A DNA stretch of 64,000 bases from Acidobacteriaceae bacterium (GTDB taxonomy: Bacteria; Acidobacteriota; Terriglobia; Terriglobales; Acidobacteriaceae). Below the pieces are notes generated by a model, which was not told where the DNA came from, did not search any database, and saw only the letters and a list, made by a program, of their open reading frames with translations. The stretch lies in assembly GCA_025360645.1 (NCBI GenBank), contig JANYBT010000089.1, positions 1-64,000 on the forward strand, written 5' to 3'. Positions 25,715-34,388 of the stretch are shown one piece after another. Each line of letters starts with the position of its first letter. Position 1 is the stretch's first letter. The translations under genes and the position numbers were made by a program.

Positions 25715-25767
25715 GAGTGGGACTGGGATGGTGCGGGACACCAAGGTCGATGGGGAAATGGGGAGAT

Positions 25768-27975
25768 ATGACGAGAGTGCTTCGATTGGCGGCGGTGATG
25801 ATCTGGCTGGCGGCGGGCGCGGCGGCTGCGACGTATTACGTGGACGCTACCGGCGGGAATGACGTCAACAGCGGGCTGGCGAGCAGCGCGGCGTGGAAGA
25901 CGATTGCGAAAGTCAATGGGATGACGTTTGGCGCGGGCGACCAGATCCTGTTCAAGCGGGGCGAGACCTGGCGAGAGAGTCTGGTGCCGCCATCGAGCGG
26001 AGCGGCGGGAAATCCGATCACGTTCGACGCGTATGGCACGGGGGAGGCGCCGACGATCACGGGAAGCCTGGACCTGTCAGTGACATCGGCATGGACGCTG
26101 GATTCGGGGAACATCTGGAAGACGACGGTGAGTTCGTTGGGAATGACCTACGTGCTGTTTGGGACGGAGTGGGGGACGAGGCACACGACGTCGAAAACGG
26201 AGTGCGTGGCGACGCGGGATTATTTCTTCATGTCGAACACGCTGTATGTGTACTCGGTGGGGAACCCGGCGGTGTACTACGGGACAGTGGCGGCAATGCT
26301 GCTGACCAACGGGCAGTTGATCTACATCAACGGGAAATCGTGGGTGGATGTGCAGCATTTTAAGCTGACGTACTTCGACGGGTACGGAGTGAGGATCGGC
26401 GGGGCGGCGGACCATATTCATGTGGCGAACGTTTCGGCGGACGGGATGATTCCAGCGGGCACGATGCCGCACGGGTTTTATGTGAGCGCGAGTCCGACGC
26501 CGACGGACATCAGCTTTTATGACGACGACGCGCACCGGAACTACAACGGATTTCGATTTGATGGAACGGCGACGGGGATCAAAGTGAAGAATTGCCGGGC
26601 GTATGGAAATCGCAACCACGGCCTGGAAGACAACGGGGGCGGGGCGAATTACGTGTACTGCCATTTTTACGGCAACGGGTTAGGAGTGCTGAGCTCGACG
26701 GATGTGACGGGAGGAGTGGATGGCGGGGGGAACATCGCGTCCTATACTGACCCGCAGGTGACATGGTTCCGCAGGTATGAGGCGCGGATCACGCTGACCG
26801 AGGACGATCCTGGATTGATCGATGCGAGCGCGTATGTGGACGGATGGCTGCCGCAGTTTGACCAGCGGGGATTGCAGCCGAGCCTGGCGATCGTGACCGG
26901 GTACGACCTGTCGAACCAGATGATTCCGGAATTCCAGAAATGGATCAACGCGGGGCGGGATGTGAATGCACATTCGTGGTCGCACCAGTATTTCCAGAAG
27001 GCGAATGAGCTGAATGCGCTGACCATCCACTATACGGGGACGGGGACAGCGGGGACGCTGACGATCAGCGGAAACCATTTGACGACGACGGTGACGGGCG
27101 GGCCGGGGGGCGAAGGGATGAACCTGGACTTGACGAGTTCGTCGTACGACACGTTGTCGAAGCTGGTGGCGACGATCAACGGGCGCGTGGTGTACGCGGC
27201 GACGCAAGTGGCGGGGGCGCAGGGTGCGGCGCACACCATCGGGCTGGCAGACGTGGCGGGGCAGGACGTCAAGGGGACGACGTACACCGCATTGTTCCAG
27301 GAGAGCCGATTGGAGGCGGACGAGATGGCGAGTGCGAAGGCGTGGATGAACGCGAACCTGACGGGGCTGCCGGCAGCGCGGGTGTATGTGTATCCGGGCG
27401 GAGAGGAAGACACGAGCACGCAAGGGTATGCGGTGACGGCGGGATATGCGGGAGGGCGCGGAGCGTTCACCATGGATTTGGGAACCAAGGATGTGTACGC
27501 GCGGGGAGTGAATGTGCAGAACATCACCAGCTTTGGAGTGAATCCGGCGCTGCTGGGGCTGACGGCGACGGCGATGGATGCGCGGATAGCATCGCTGGTG
27601 TGGAAGAGCGCGGTGTGGGGAGCGCCGTACGGAGTGTTCTGGCACCTGAACGAGCTGACGCCGACGGAGGTGGGGAACCTGCTGGATGCGTTGATCGCGC
27701 ACGGTGCCTTGGTGATGACGAACACGCAGCTAGTGAACTGGATCAAGGGAACGACGCAAGTGGGGACGGGGACGTACTGGGTGGCGGCGGCGACGGGGCC
27801 GGAGGTGGACACGCGGCCGACTGTGGCATCTCCGGTGGTGAATGCGGGAACGGATTTGGGCGCGGGATTCCGGCTGGATCTGGAAGGGAACGATCAAGCA
27901 GCGTGGGGTCCGCAGTGGGAGATGGGGGCGTATGCCTATGTTGGGGGAAAGACCTGGGTGGTGGTGGTGAATTAG
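25768..27975 (+). CDS. Exported beta-helix protein with split polysaccharide deacetylase domain
   Basis: The 735-aa protein starts at ATG 25768 behind GGGGAG. Order: signal peptide (about 1-20), DUF1565-like start (TYYVDATGGNDVNSGLASS), right-handed beta-helix (to about 320), then a CE4/NodB-like deacetylase. Metal-site residues are visible: Asp346/Asp347 in LTEDDPG and His402/His406 in NAHSWSHQ. A segment of about 100 residues (420-520) rich in Thr/Gly interrupts the barrel before YVYPGGEEDTSTQGYAV and the rest of the fold. CE4 enzymes remove acetyl groups from amino sugars or xylan. The fusion suggests binding and deacetylating a surface polysaccharide. Confidence 0.8.
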   Translation: MTRVLRLAAVMIWLAAGAAAATYYVDATGGNDVNSGLASSAAWKTIAKVNGMTFGAGDQILFKRGETWRESLVPPSSGAAGNPITFDAYGTGEAPTITGSLDLSVTSAWTLDSGNIWKTTVSSLGMTYVLFGTEWGTRHTTSKTECVATRDYFFMSNTLYVYSVGNPAVYYGTVAAMLLTNGQLIYINGKSWVDVQHFKLTYFDGYGVRIGGAADHIHVANVSADGMIPAGTMPHGFYVSASPTPTDISFYDDDAHRNYNGFRFDGTATGIKVKNCRAYGNRNHGLEDNGGGANYVYCHFYGNGLGVLSSTDVTGGVDGGGNIASYTDPQVTWFRRYEARITLTEDDPGLIDASAYVDGWLPQFDQRGLQPSLAIVTGYDLSNQMIPEFQKWINAGRDVNAHSWSHQYFQKANELNALTIHYTGTGTAGTLTISGNHLTTTVTGGPGGEGMNLDLTSSSYDTLSKLVATINGRVVYAATQVAGAQGAAHTIGLADVAGQDVKGTTYTALFQESRLEADEMASAKAWMNANLTGLPAARVYVYPGGEEDTSTQGYAVTAGYAGGRGAFTMDLGTKDVYARGVNVQNITSFGVNPALLGLTATAMDARIASLVWKSAVWGAPYGVFWHLNELTPTEVGNLLDALIAHGALVMTNTQLVNWIKGTTQVGTGTYWVAAATGPEVDTRPTVASPVVNAGTDLGAGFRLDLEGNDQAAWGPQWEMGAYAYVGGKTWVVVVN

Positions 27976-28054
27976 CCGCTGGCGAGAAACACGCCACGAC
28001 GGAGGCGCGCAGAAAAGCGGGGCGCGGGGTGGCGGCTGAGCATTGCGACCAGGT

Positions 28055-29860
28055 ATGGGGGCGGGGATGGGGGCGGAGATGGGAAAGGATGTGGAGCTCT
28101 TGAAGGACTACGAGTTGTTGCTGGTGCTGGGGCAGTGGCTGGATGAGCGTCCCGATGCGCTGGGGTGGAATATCCGCAAGGGCAAGCACGGGCTGTGCGA
28201 TCTGCACGTGCACCTGGAGCGGCTGCGGCGGGCGGAGAAGCTGGCAGAGGAAATCGGGAGCGGACTAGGAGCAACGGCGCTGCAAGTGATCCGGAGTGCG
28301 GAGAACGTTGAGGAGTGCGGCGAGGAGAGCAGTGGGGGAGAGTTTGGGAGTGGAGCGGCGGAGGAGTTGAGAGGGATCGTCGGCGAGATGCCGGGAACGG
28401 CGGGGATAAGAGGGAGAGGGATTCCGCCGACGGTGCGGGACTGGATCATGGAAACAGTGTTGATGATTCGGAGCAAAGAGGGGCGGAAGAGGTTGAAGCT
28501 GAACCGGACGCAGCAGGAGTACTCGTTGCGGTGCACCAAGCAGAACATCGTGTTGAAGGCGCGGCAGTTGGGGATGACGACGTACATCGCGGCGAGATTT
28601 TTTGTGCAGGCGATCACGCGACCGGGGACGGTGAGCTTGCAGGTGGCGCACGACCAGGATGCGGCGGAAGCGATATTCAGGATAGTGCACCGATTCTGGG
28701 AGAACCTGCCCAGGTCGATGCGGGAAGGCGCGCTGGTGACGTCGCGCGCGAATGTCCGCCAGATTGTCTTTCCGATGCTGGACAGCGAGTATCGGGTGGC
28801 GGCGGCGGATGAGAACGCGGGGCGCGGGTTGACCCTCCACAACTTGCATTGCTCGGAGGTGGCCCGCTGGCCCCGCGGGGGCGAGGATACGCTGGCGTCG
28901 CTGCGTGCGGCGGTGGTGCCGGGAGGGGAGATTGTGCTGGAGTCCACGCCGAACGGGGCGTGGGGAGTGTTCTACGACGAGTGGATGAGGGCGGGCGAAA
29001 CGGGATACACGCGGCACTTTTTCCCCTGGTGGTATGAGCCGCGATATGCCATCAAGCCGCAGCCGTTACTGCTTCCGTACAAGCCGGACGAGCAGCGGGT
29101 GGCGGATGAGCACGGGTTGACGCAGGCGCAGATGCAGTGGCGGCGTGCGCAATGGACGGCGATGAAGGGACTGGGACCGCAGGAGTTCGCCGAGGATGCG
29201 GTGTCGTGCTTCCGCGCGTCAGGGGAGTGCGTGTTTGAGTTGGACGCAGTGGACAAGGCGATGCAGTGCAGCCGGGATCCAGTGGAACTGCGGGACAATC
29301 GCCGGCTGATGGTGTGGCTGCCGCCGCAGCCGGGACATGAATACATTGTGGGAGTGGATCCGGCGGGCGGAGGGGCGCAAGGGGACTACTCATGCGCGCA
29401 GGTGATGGACCGGGAAAGCGGGATGCAATGCGCGGAGTTGCATGGACACTATCCGCCGAGAGAGTTGGCGAACAAGCTGCTGGAGTTGGGGCGGGAGTAC
29501 AACGGGGCGCTGCTGGCGGTGGAGAGCAACAATCACGGACACGGAGTGCTGGCGCACCTAAAGGAGAGGCAGTATCCGAATATGTACTTCCGGCGGGGGC
29601 AAGCAGGGTGGGTGACGAACCAGGTGACGCGACCGGCGATGCTGGAGACATTGGCGGAGGCGGTGGGGCAGAGTCCGGAGAAGTTCACCAGTCCGCGGTT
29701 GCTGAACGAGCTGCGAACGTTCGTGCGGGATGCGGCGGGCAACACGGGAGCGGCAGCGGGATCGCATGATGATTGTGTGATGGCGATGGCGATCAGTTGG
29801 GCGGTGCGGAGGGAAGTGGTGGGGAGGCATCGCGAGATGGAATGGGCGAGTGTAGGGTAG
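28055..29860 (+). CDS. terL: Phage terminase large subunit
   Basis: The protein is about 601 aa. It powers DNA packaging into the prohead and cuts the concatemer. ATPase domain: a Walker A-like KARQLGMTT near residue 168 and a Walker B/catalytic segment LTLHNLHCSEVARWP near 265. RNase H-like nuclease: Asp435 in IVGVDPAGGG, AVESNNHGHG, and Asp572/Asp573 in SHDDCVMAM. The N-terminal 100 residues are a helical extension. In-frame TTG 28043 and ATG 28055, 28067 and 28079 are all possible starts; none has an ideal ribosome binding site. No small subunit is next to it. Confidence 0.92.
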   Translation: MGAGMGAEMGKDVELLKDYELLLVLGQWLDERPDALGWNIRKGKHGLCDLHVHLERLRRAEKLAEEIGSGLGATALQVIRSAENVEECGEESSGGEFGSGAAEELRGIVGEMPGTAGIRGRGIPPTVRDWIMETVLMIRSKEGRKRLKLNRTQQEYSLRCTKQNIVLKARQLGMTTYIAARFFVQAITRPGTVSLQVAHDQDAAEAIFRIVHRFWENLPRSMREGALVTSRANVRQIVFPMLDSEYRVAAADENAGRGLTLHNLHCSEVARWPRGGEDTLASLRAAVVPGGEIVLESTPNGAWGVFYDEWMRAGETGYTRHFFPWWYEPRYAIKPQPLLLPYKPDEQRVADEHGLTQAQMQWRRAQWTAMKGLGPQEFAEDAVSCFRASGECVFELDAVDKAMQCSRDPVELRDNRRLMVWLPPQPGHEYIVGVDPAGGGAQGDYSCAQVMDRESGMQCAELHGHYPPRELANKLLELGREYNGALLAVESNNHGHGVLAHLKERQYPNMYFRRGQAGWVTNQVTRPAMLETLAEAVGQSPEKFTSPRLLNELRTFVRDAAGNTGAAAGSHDDCVMAMAISWAVRREVVGRHREMEWASVG

Positions 29861-29965
29861 GACGGTTGGGAAGAATCCACCGGGGAGACGCGGGCACGGA
29901 GAAGAGTGAGAGGGGCGCGTTCCATTTGTTCGGGGGCGGGGTGCGATTGGAGATAGGATAAGGGT

Positions 29966-30763
29966 TTGACGATTCAGGCAGTCCAACACGTGCGTCGGAT
30001 GCGAGGCGGAGCGCAGGGGCATATGATGCGCTGCGACGATGGTCACTACTATGTGGTGAAGTTCCAGAATAACCCGCAGCACTTGCGAGTGCTGGCGAAC
30101 GAGTTTCTGGCCACGCGGTTGGCGGATAAGGCGGGATTGCCGGTGCCGGTGACGGAAGTGGTGGAAGTGAACGAGTGGCTGGTGCAGCACACGGCGGAGT
30201 TGAACATTCTGCTGGGACAGAACGCCATTGCGTGCGCGCCGGGATTGCAATTTGGCTCGCGGTATGTGGTGAGCCCGCTGGAAGGGCAGGTGCTGGATTA
30301 TCTGCCGTCGGACATGCTGGACCGAGTGCGGAACCTGGAGACATTTGCCGGCATGCTGACCGTGGACAAGTGGACGTGCAATGCGAACGGGCGGCAGGCG
30401 GCATTTTGGCGGAAGATGAAAGAGCGAAAGTACACGGTGAGCTTTATCGACCAGGGATATTGCTTCAATGCGGGGGAGTGGACGTTTCCAGATTTTCCGC
30501 TGCGCGGGGTGTATGCGCGGAATGAAGTGTATGCCGGAGTGAGGGGATGGAAGTCGTTTGAGCCGTGGCTGTCAAACATCGAGAACATGAGTGAGGACGT
30601 GATCTGGGCGGAGGCGGGGAATATTCCACCGGAATGGTATGGGGGAGAGTGGGACGAGCTGGAGAAGCTGGTGAAGAAGTTGATTGAGCGGCGGGGAATA
30701 GTGCGAGAGTTGATTGAGGCGTTTCGAGTATCGCCGCGACGGCCGTTTCCGGAGTGGAACTAA
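29966..30763 (+). CDS. HipA-like kinase (HipA_2 type)
   Basis: The 265-aa protein starts at TTG 29966 behind AGGATAAGGG. It resembles the short HipA-related kinase family: YYVVKFQNNPQHLRVLANEF (ATP-binding Lys in VVKF), then MLTVDKWTCNANGRQAAFW (catalytic loop Asp with downstream Asn) and YTVSFIDQGYCFN (metal-binding Asp in the DxG-like IDQG). It lacks the N-terminal HipA domain. It overlaps the DUF3037 gene by one base (TAATG), a pair often seen together in bacterial genomes. Here it sits between terminase and portal and ends in its own terminator, as an accessory cassette. Its target is unknown; HipA itself phosphorylates glutamyl-tRNA synthetase. Confidence 0.8.
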   Translation: MTIQAVQHVRRMRGGAQGHMMRCDDGHYYVVKFQNNPQHLRVLANEFLATRLADKAGLPVPVTEVVEVNEWLVQHTAELNILLGQNAIACAPGLQFGSRYVVSPLEGQVLDYLPSDMLDRVRNLETFAGMLTVDKWTCNANGRQAAFWRKMKERKYTVSFIDQGYCFNAGEWTFPDFPLRGVYARNEVYAGVRGWKSFEPWLSNIENMSEDVIWAEAGNIPPEWYGGEWDELEKLVKKLIERRGIVRELIEAFRVSPRRPFPEWN

Positions 30764-31569
30764 TGGCGGAGATGCGACAAGTCGAATTTTTCCTGCTGCA
30801 GTATGTGCCGGATGTGGTGAAGGGGGAATTCATTAATGTCGGGCTGGTGATGGTGGAGGCGACCGAGCAGGGATTTGTGGATGTGCGGTTCATGCGGGAG
30901 TGGCGTCGGTTGAAAGGGCTGGACGGCGACGTGGACACCGAGATGCTGGATGCGCTGGAGCGGGACATCCGGGGAAACCTGGGCGACGTGAAAGACCGCG
31001 AAGGGTTGATGAAGCGCTTGCAGGATTCGTTTTCGAACGCCATTCAACTGTCGGCAACGAAAGGGTGTCTGACGGTGGATCCGGTGAAAGAGATTGAGAC
31101 AATGGCGCGGTTGTATTTGGAGAGCGCGCCGCGGCCGCGGGAGCGGGAGACGGGAGCGCGGCAGAAAATTGTGGCGCAGATGCGGAGCGCGTTTGAACAG
31201 GCCGGGGTGTGGGAACTAATGCGGAAGCAGATTGCGGTGGCGGCATACACCTATAAAGGAGATCCGCTGAAGATCGATTGCGGGTACCGTCCGAATGGAG
31301 TGATCCAGATGTTCCATGGGGTATCGCTGGAGCGGGATGTGAACGAGGCGAAGGTGATGGGGTTCAGCTTTCCGCAGATGGTTGCGGGAATGGCGCGGGA
31401 AGAGAAGGCGGAAGCGCGATTGACCGCAGTGGTGAAAGACGGATTGGACCGCAGCGATGAGGGGATCGAGTTCGCGCTTACGATGATGGAGCGGAGCGGG
31501 ATTGTGGTGGCGCGGGTGGGAGAGATAGGAGAGTGGGCGGAGCGAGCCCGGCGGGAGATGCGAGTGTAG
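30763..31569 (+). CDS. DUF3037-family partner of the HipA-like kinase
   Basis: The 268-aa protein starts at ATG 30763, coupled to the kinase stop. The N-terminal 120 residues match the DUF3037 pattern: VEFFLLQYVPDVVKGEFINV, GLVMVEATEQGFVDVRF and DVKDREGLMKRLQDSFSNAI. The C-terminal half (DPLKIDCGYRPNGVIQMFHG) is the usual extension. DUF3037 proteins have no known activity but are commonly encoded next to HipA-like kinases, so it is probably the cognate partner or regulator (antitoxin-like or substrate-binding). Confidence 0.8.
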   Translation: MAEMRQVEFFLLQYVPDVVKGEFINVGLVMVEATEQGFVDVRFMREWRRLKGLDGDVDTEMLDALERDIRGNLGDVKDREGLMKRLQDSFSNAIQLSATKGCLTVDPVKEIETMARLYLESAPRPRERETGARQKIVAQMRSAFEQAGVWELMRKQIAVAAYTYKGDPLKIDCGYRPNGVIQMFHGVSLERDVNEAKVMGFSFPQMVAGMAREEKAEARLTAVVKDGLDRSDEGIEFALTMMERSGIVVARVGEIGEWAERARREMRV

Positions 31570-31595
31570 AGAGATTGAAGAGACGCGGCAGGAAG

Positions 31596-31619
31596 AGGAC
31601 CTTTCGGGGTCCTTTTTTT
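31596..31619 (+). terminator. Intrinsic terminator closing the kinase/DUF3037 cassette
   Basis: AGGACC and GGTCCT form a 6-bp stem with a 6-base loop, running into seven T. It lies 26 bases after the DUF3037 stop. Confidence 0.8.
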
Positions 31620-31630
31620 ATTGGAGTCAG

Positions 31631-31718
31631 ATGCAAAGGCTTTGACCACAGAGGACACAGGGTCACACAGGGTAAGGCAAGGGCTTTGACCACAGAGGGC
31701 ACAGGGGACACGGAGGAA
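31631..31718 (+). repeat. Intergenic repeat, ACCACAGAGGACACAGGG type (copy 1)
   Basis: Two tandem variants of TTTGACCACAGAGG-CACAGGG with a GGTAAGGCAAGGG spacer lie between the terminator and the portal gene. Related sequence recurs before the protease gene (33061-33142) and more weakly before the capsid gene (34425-34490). Confidence 0.75.
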
Positions 31719-31720
31719 GC

Positions 31721-33007
31721 ATGAAGATCACAGAGAAGATACGCGGAGCGATGCGACGGGTGGCGGAGGCGGGGATAGGAAAACTTTCAGCGGGAACCGC
31801 CCTGGCTGCCGGGCACGAACTTGCTGCGGAGGTGGAACGGAAGACAGTGGCGTTGCCGTCGGTGCTGAGTCCGTATGGTCGAGGGGGAGCCGGATCTCTG
31901 GCATCGTTTGGGTTTGGGTCGGGAATGGGAAACGTGATGCCGAAGGCGACGCCGGCGAATTTGCGGCGGTTCGCGGAGACGCCGATTGCGCGGCGGGGGA
32001 TCAACACGATCAAGGACCGGATCGCGGGAATGCGGTGGCGGATCCAGCCCAAGCGCGGGCGCACGCTGGAAACGATTCCCCAGGGCGCGATGCGGGTGCA
32101 GGCGTTGACGGAGAATTTCGAGGCGCCGAATCCTGACGACTCGTTCCGATCGTTGGCGGAGCAGGTGCTGGAAGATGTGATTGTCGGCGGATTCGGAGCG
32201 ATTGAGGTGGGGGCGACGGGCGACGCGGGGCGTCCGCTGGAACTGTGGCCGGTGGATGGAGCGACCATCCGAATGAAAACGGATTGGGACGGCCTGCCGG
32301 GATCGACGCGCTATGTGCAGGTGACGGGGCGGATGGGAGTGGAGGGAAACATCACGCTGAATGACGACGAGTTGATCTATATCCGATTGAACCCACGCAC
32401 CCACACTCCGTTTGGGCTGGGGAAGCTGGAGGTGGCGTTCGAGGCCATCAACGCATTTCTGAGCGCGCACCGGTACGCGGGACGGCTGGCGTCGAATTCG
32501 GTAGTGCAGTACGCGCTGTGGCTGCAGGATTTGAGCCCGGCGCATCACGAACGGCTGATCCGATGGTGGCAGGACGAGATTGAAGGGACGGGGAAGGTCC
32601 CGATTCTTTCGGTGGAGAACAGGCCGGAAGTATTGCGGTTCGGGCAAGGGACGGATGCGGATCTGCGGTTGAGCTGGCAGGAGTTTTTGCTGCGCGTGAT
32701 TGCAGATGCGTTTGACCTTCCGCCGCAGTGGCTGGGGGTGGAGCGGGATGTGAACCGGTCCACGGCAGCGGAGATGAACGACCAGGCGTTCCGGCAGGCG
32801 ATTGTTCCGACGGCGCGGTTGCTGGCGGAGTACCTGACGCGGGATGCCATCGGGAAGAAGCTGGGATGGAGCGACCTGGAATTTGTATTCACCGATCTCG
32901 ATGCACGGAATGAGATGGAGCAGGCGCAGATCGAGGAGATCCTGTTGCGCAGTGGAGTGTTGACGGTGAACGAGGTGAGGCGGGGGCGGGGGTTGGCGGA
33001 GATCTAG
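31721..33007 (+). CDS. Phage portal protein
   Basis: The 428-aa protein starts at ATG 31721 behind GGAGG. It resembles HK97-type portals: FAETPIARRGINTIKDRIAG with MRWRIQP near the N-terminus, EQVLEDVIVGGFGAIEVG, LWPVDGATIRM, RLNPRTHTPFGLGKLEVA, and LRVIADAFDLPPQWLGVERD followed by STAAEMNDQAF. Portals form the dodecameric ring at one capsid vertex through which DNA enters and leaves. Length is normal. The gene is flanked by repeat-filled gaps rather than the tight spacing usual in phage head operons. Confidence 0.9.
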   Translation: MKITEKIRGAMRRVAEAGIGKLSAGTALAAGHELAAEVERKTVALPSVLSPYGRGGAGSLASFGFGSGMGNVMPKATPANLRRFAETPIARRGINTIKDRIAGMRWRIQPKRGRTLETIPQGAMRVQALTENFEAPNPDDSFRSLAEQVLEDVIVGGFGAIEVGATGDAGRPLELWPVDGATIRMKTDWDGLPGSTRYVQVTGRMGVEGNITLNDDELIYIRLNPRTHTPFGLGKLEVAFEAINAFLSAHRYAGRLASNSVVQYALWLQDLSPAHHERLIRWWQDEIEGTGKVPILSVENRPEVLRFGQGTDADLRLSWQEFLLRVIADAFDLPPQWLGVERDVNRSTAAEMNDQAFRQAIVPTARLLAEYLTRDAIGKKLGWSDLEFVFTDLDARNEMEQAQIEEILLRSGVLTVNEVRRGRGLAEI

Positions 33008-33060
33008 GGGGTTCATCATTCGCACGCGAGTGAGTGGAACACGCGTTGCGGCCGCAAACC

Positions 33061-33142
33061 GTTTACCACAGGGGACACAGGGTAAAGCAGGGTAAAGCAA
33101 GGGCAGTGACCACAGGGAACACGGGTCACGCGGGGCGAGGTG
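33061..33142 (+). repeat. Intergenic repeat, ACCACAGGGGACACAGGG type (copy 2)
   Basis: Same family as 31631-31718: ACCACAGGGGACACAGGGT, then GGTAAAGCAGGGTAAAGCAA, then ACCACAGGGAACACGGGTCA. It fills the gap between portal and protease genes. Confidence 0.75.
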
Positions 33143-33149
33143 AGGAAGG

Positions 33150-33809
33150 ATGGGGACGATGGAATGCGGAATGGAGTTGGAGGCGATGGCGGTGGAGATG
33201 CCGGAGGTGGCGGGGCATCCGAACCGGGTGGGATTTCGAGGAGTGTTGACGCTGGTGGATCTGCCGTCGGATGGAGCGCCGCACGGAGCGAATGGGAGGC
33301 GGGTGATCGTGACCAGGCGGGCGGTGGAGAAAGCGATCCCGTCGCTGCTGGGCATGGGACTGGACTACGCGCCGGCGTTCGACGGGCACGACGCGCAGCG
33401 CAAGGTGGGAGTGATCACGCGGGCAGAAGTCACGCGGAATGCGGTGGAGGTGGGCGGGTATTTATTCGGGCATGATTTCCCGGAGGTGGTGGAAGAGATT
33501 CGGGAAGCGGCGTTGAAAGCGGGGCGGGACGAAGGGAGTGCGGCAGCCAAGCCGGCGAAAGTGAGCGGCCTGGGGAAGGAGCGGGGGCGTTGGTTGCTGG
33601 CGGTGTTGCAGGCAGGGAGCCGGCGGCTGCGGGCGCGGTACTCCCGTGGGAAGGGTGGGCCACTCGGAATGTCGTACGAGATGACGGGCGTGGACATTGA
33701 GGACAGAAGAGCACGAACGTGGGTGGTGAGGGCGATGATGTTCACCGGGGCGGCGGTGTTGCGGCGGGAGAAAGCGGCGTACCGGGGGACGTGGATTGAG
33801 TTGGAATGA
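33150..33809 (+). CDS. Putative prohead maturation protease
   Basis: This 219-aa protein lies between portal and scaffold/capsid genes, the normal place for the prohead protease. It shows LGMGLDYAPAFDGHDAQRKV (possible catalytic His in DGHD), GYLFGHDFPEVVEEI, and LGMSYEMTGVDIEDRRART (possible catalytic Ser in GMSYE), followed by VVRAMMFTGAAVLRREKAAY. The His-then-Ser order and the strand pattern fit herpesvirus-like (S78/S73-type) prohead proteases. Cleavage of scaffold and capsid is inferred, not seen. A Lys/Arg-rich segment (residues 140-170) is unusual. Confidence 0.65.
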   Translation: MGTMECGMELEAMAVEMPEVAGHPNRVGFRGVLTLVDLPSDGAPHGANGRRVIVTRRAVEKAIPSLLGMGLDYAPAFDGHDAQRKVGVITRAEVTRNAVEVGGYLFGHDFPEVVEEIREAALKAGRDEGSAAAKPAKVSGLGKERGRWLLAVLQAGSRRLRARYSRGKGGPLGMSYEMTGVDIEDRRARTWVVRAMMFTGAAVLRREKAAYRGTWIELE

Positions 33810-33811
33810 AG

Positions 33812-33841
33812 CGGGTCCTTCGCTTCGCTCAGGATGACAAG
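33812..33841 (+). repeat. Dispersed intergenic repeat (CCTTCGCTTCGCTCAGGATGACAAG)
   Basis: Second occurrence of the motif at 21686-21717, directly after the protease stop. The form CTTCGCTTCGCTCAGGATGAC is the more typical one. Confidence 0.7.
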
Positions 33842-33911
33842 ACTTTGTTTGGCCCCGCATGACAAACCTGATTTAGTTGGGTGACAAGTTTTGATTTACA
33901 AGGAGGGAACA

Positions 33912-34367
33912 ATGGGAGACGAGATGGTGCAGCAGATGGTAGTGGCGACGGAGAAGCTGGCAGGAGCCGTGGAATCTCTGGAGCGGGTGTTGGGAGAGAT
34001 GAATGCGGAACAGGCATCGCTCAGAGCGAAGGTGGACCGGATCGTAGCGGCGCTGGAAGAGGGCGTTGCGATGGAGGCCGCGGATTCGCAGGGAGAGCTT
34101 CAAGAGGAGACTCCGGCCGATGCGCAGGAAGAAGGGTTGAAGGAGAAAGTCGAGGAGCTGCAAAAGGTGAATGCGGAGTTGAAGGCACAGAGTGCGCGGA
34201 TGGCCCGGAAGACGCTGTCGCCGATGGTTTCGGCATTGCTGGGAAAGAATGATGGCGAGGTGGAGCATTTGGACGGCGGGGCCATTGACAAGACGTTGCA
34301 GACGCTGAGCATCGAGCAGCGGATTGCAGTGAAGGCGGAAATGGCGCGGGCGGGAATGATCGAGTAA
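33912..34367 (+). CDS. Putative capsid scaffold protein
   Basis: The 151-aa protein starts at ATG 33912 behind AAGGAGGG. It is acidic and largely coiled coil (KLAGAVESLERVLGEMNAEQ, LKEKVEELQKVNAELKAQSA), ending in KTLQTLSIEQRIAVKAEMAR. Composition, length and position just upstream of the major capsid gene fit an internal scaffold, consumed by the prohead protease during head assembly. No sequence family is recognised. Confidence 0.6.
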   Translation: MGDEMVQQMVVATEKLAGAVESLERVLGEMNAEQASLRAKVDRIVAALEEGVAMEAADSQGELQEETPADAQEEGLKEKVEELQKVNAELKAQSARMARKTLSPMVSALLGKNDGEVEHLDGGAIDKTLQTLSIEQRIAVKAEMARAGMIE

Positions 34368-34388
34368 GTCAAGGGATGGCGAGGCCGA

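Noticed and set aside
24796-25767. N-terminal extension of the deacetylase gene frame back to 24796
   Set aside because: The upstream part overlaps the beta-helix/GH gene in another frame and has a Gly/Asp/Arg-rich shadow composition; the signal peptide and ribosome binding site place the start at 25768.
26680-27702. 340-codon minus-strand frame opposite the deacetylase gene
   Set aside because: Low-quality composition (Arg/His/Pro repeats) and complete overlap with a gene that has clear domains.
31787-33355. 522-codon open frame on the minus strand
   Set aside because: Antisense to the portal gene, Arg/Pro/His-rich, with no ribosome binding site; a by-product of codon composition.
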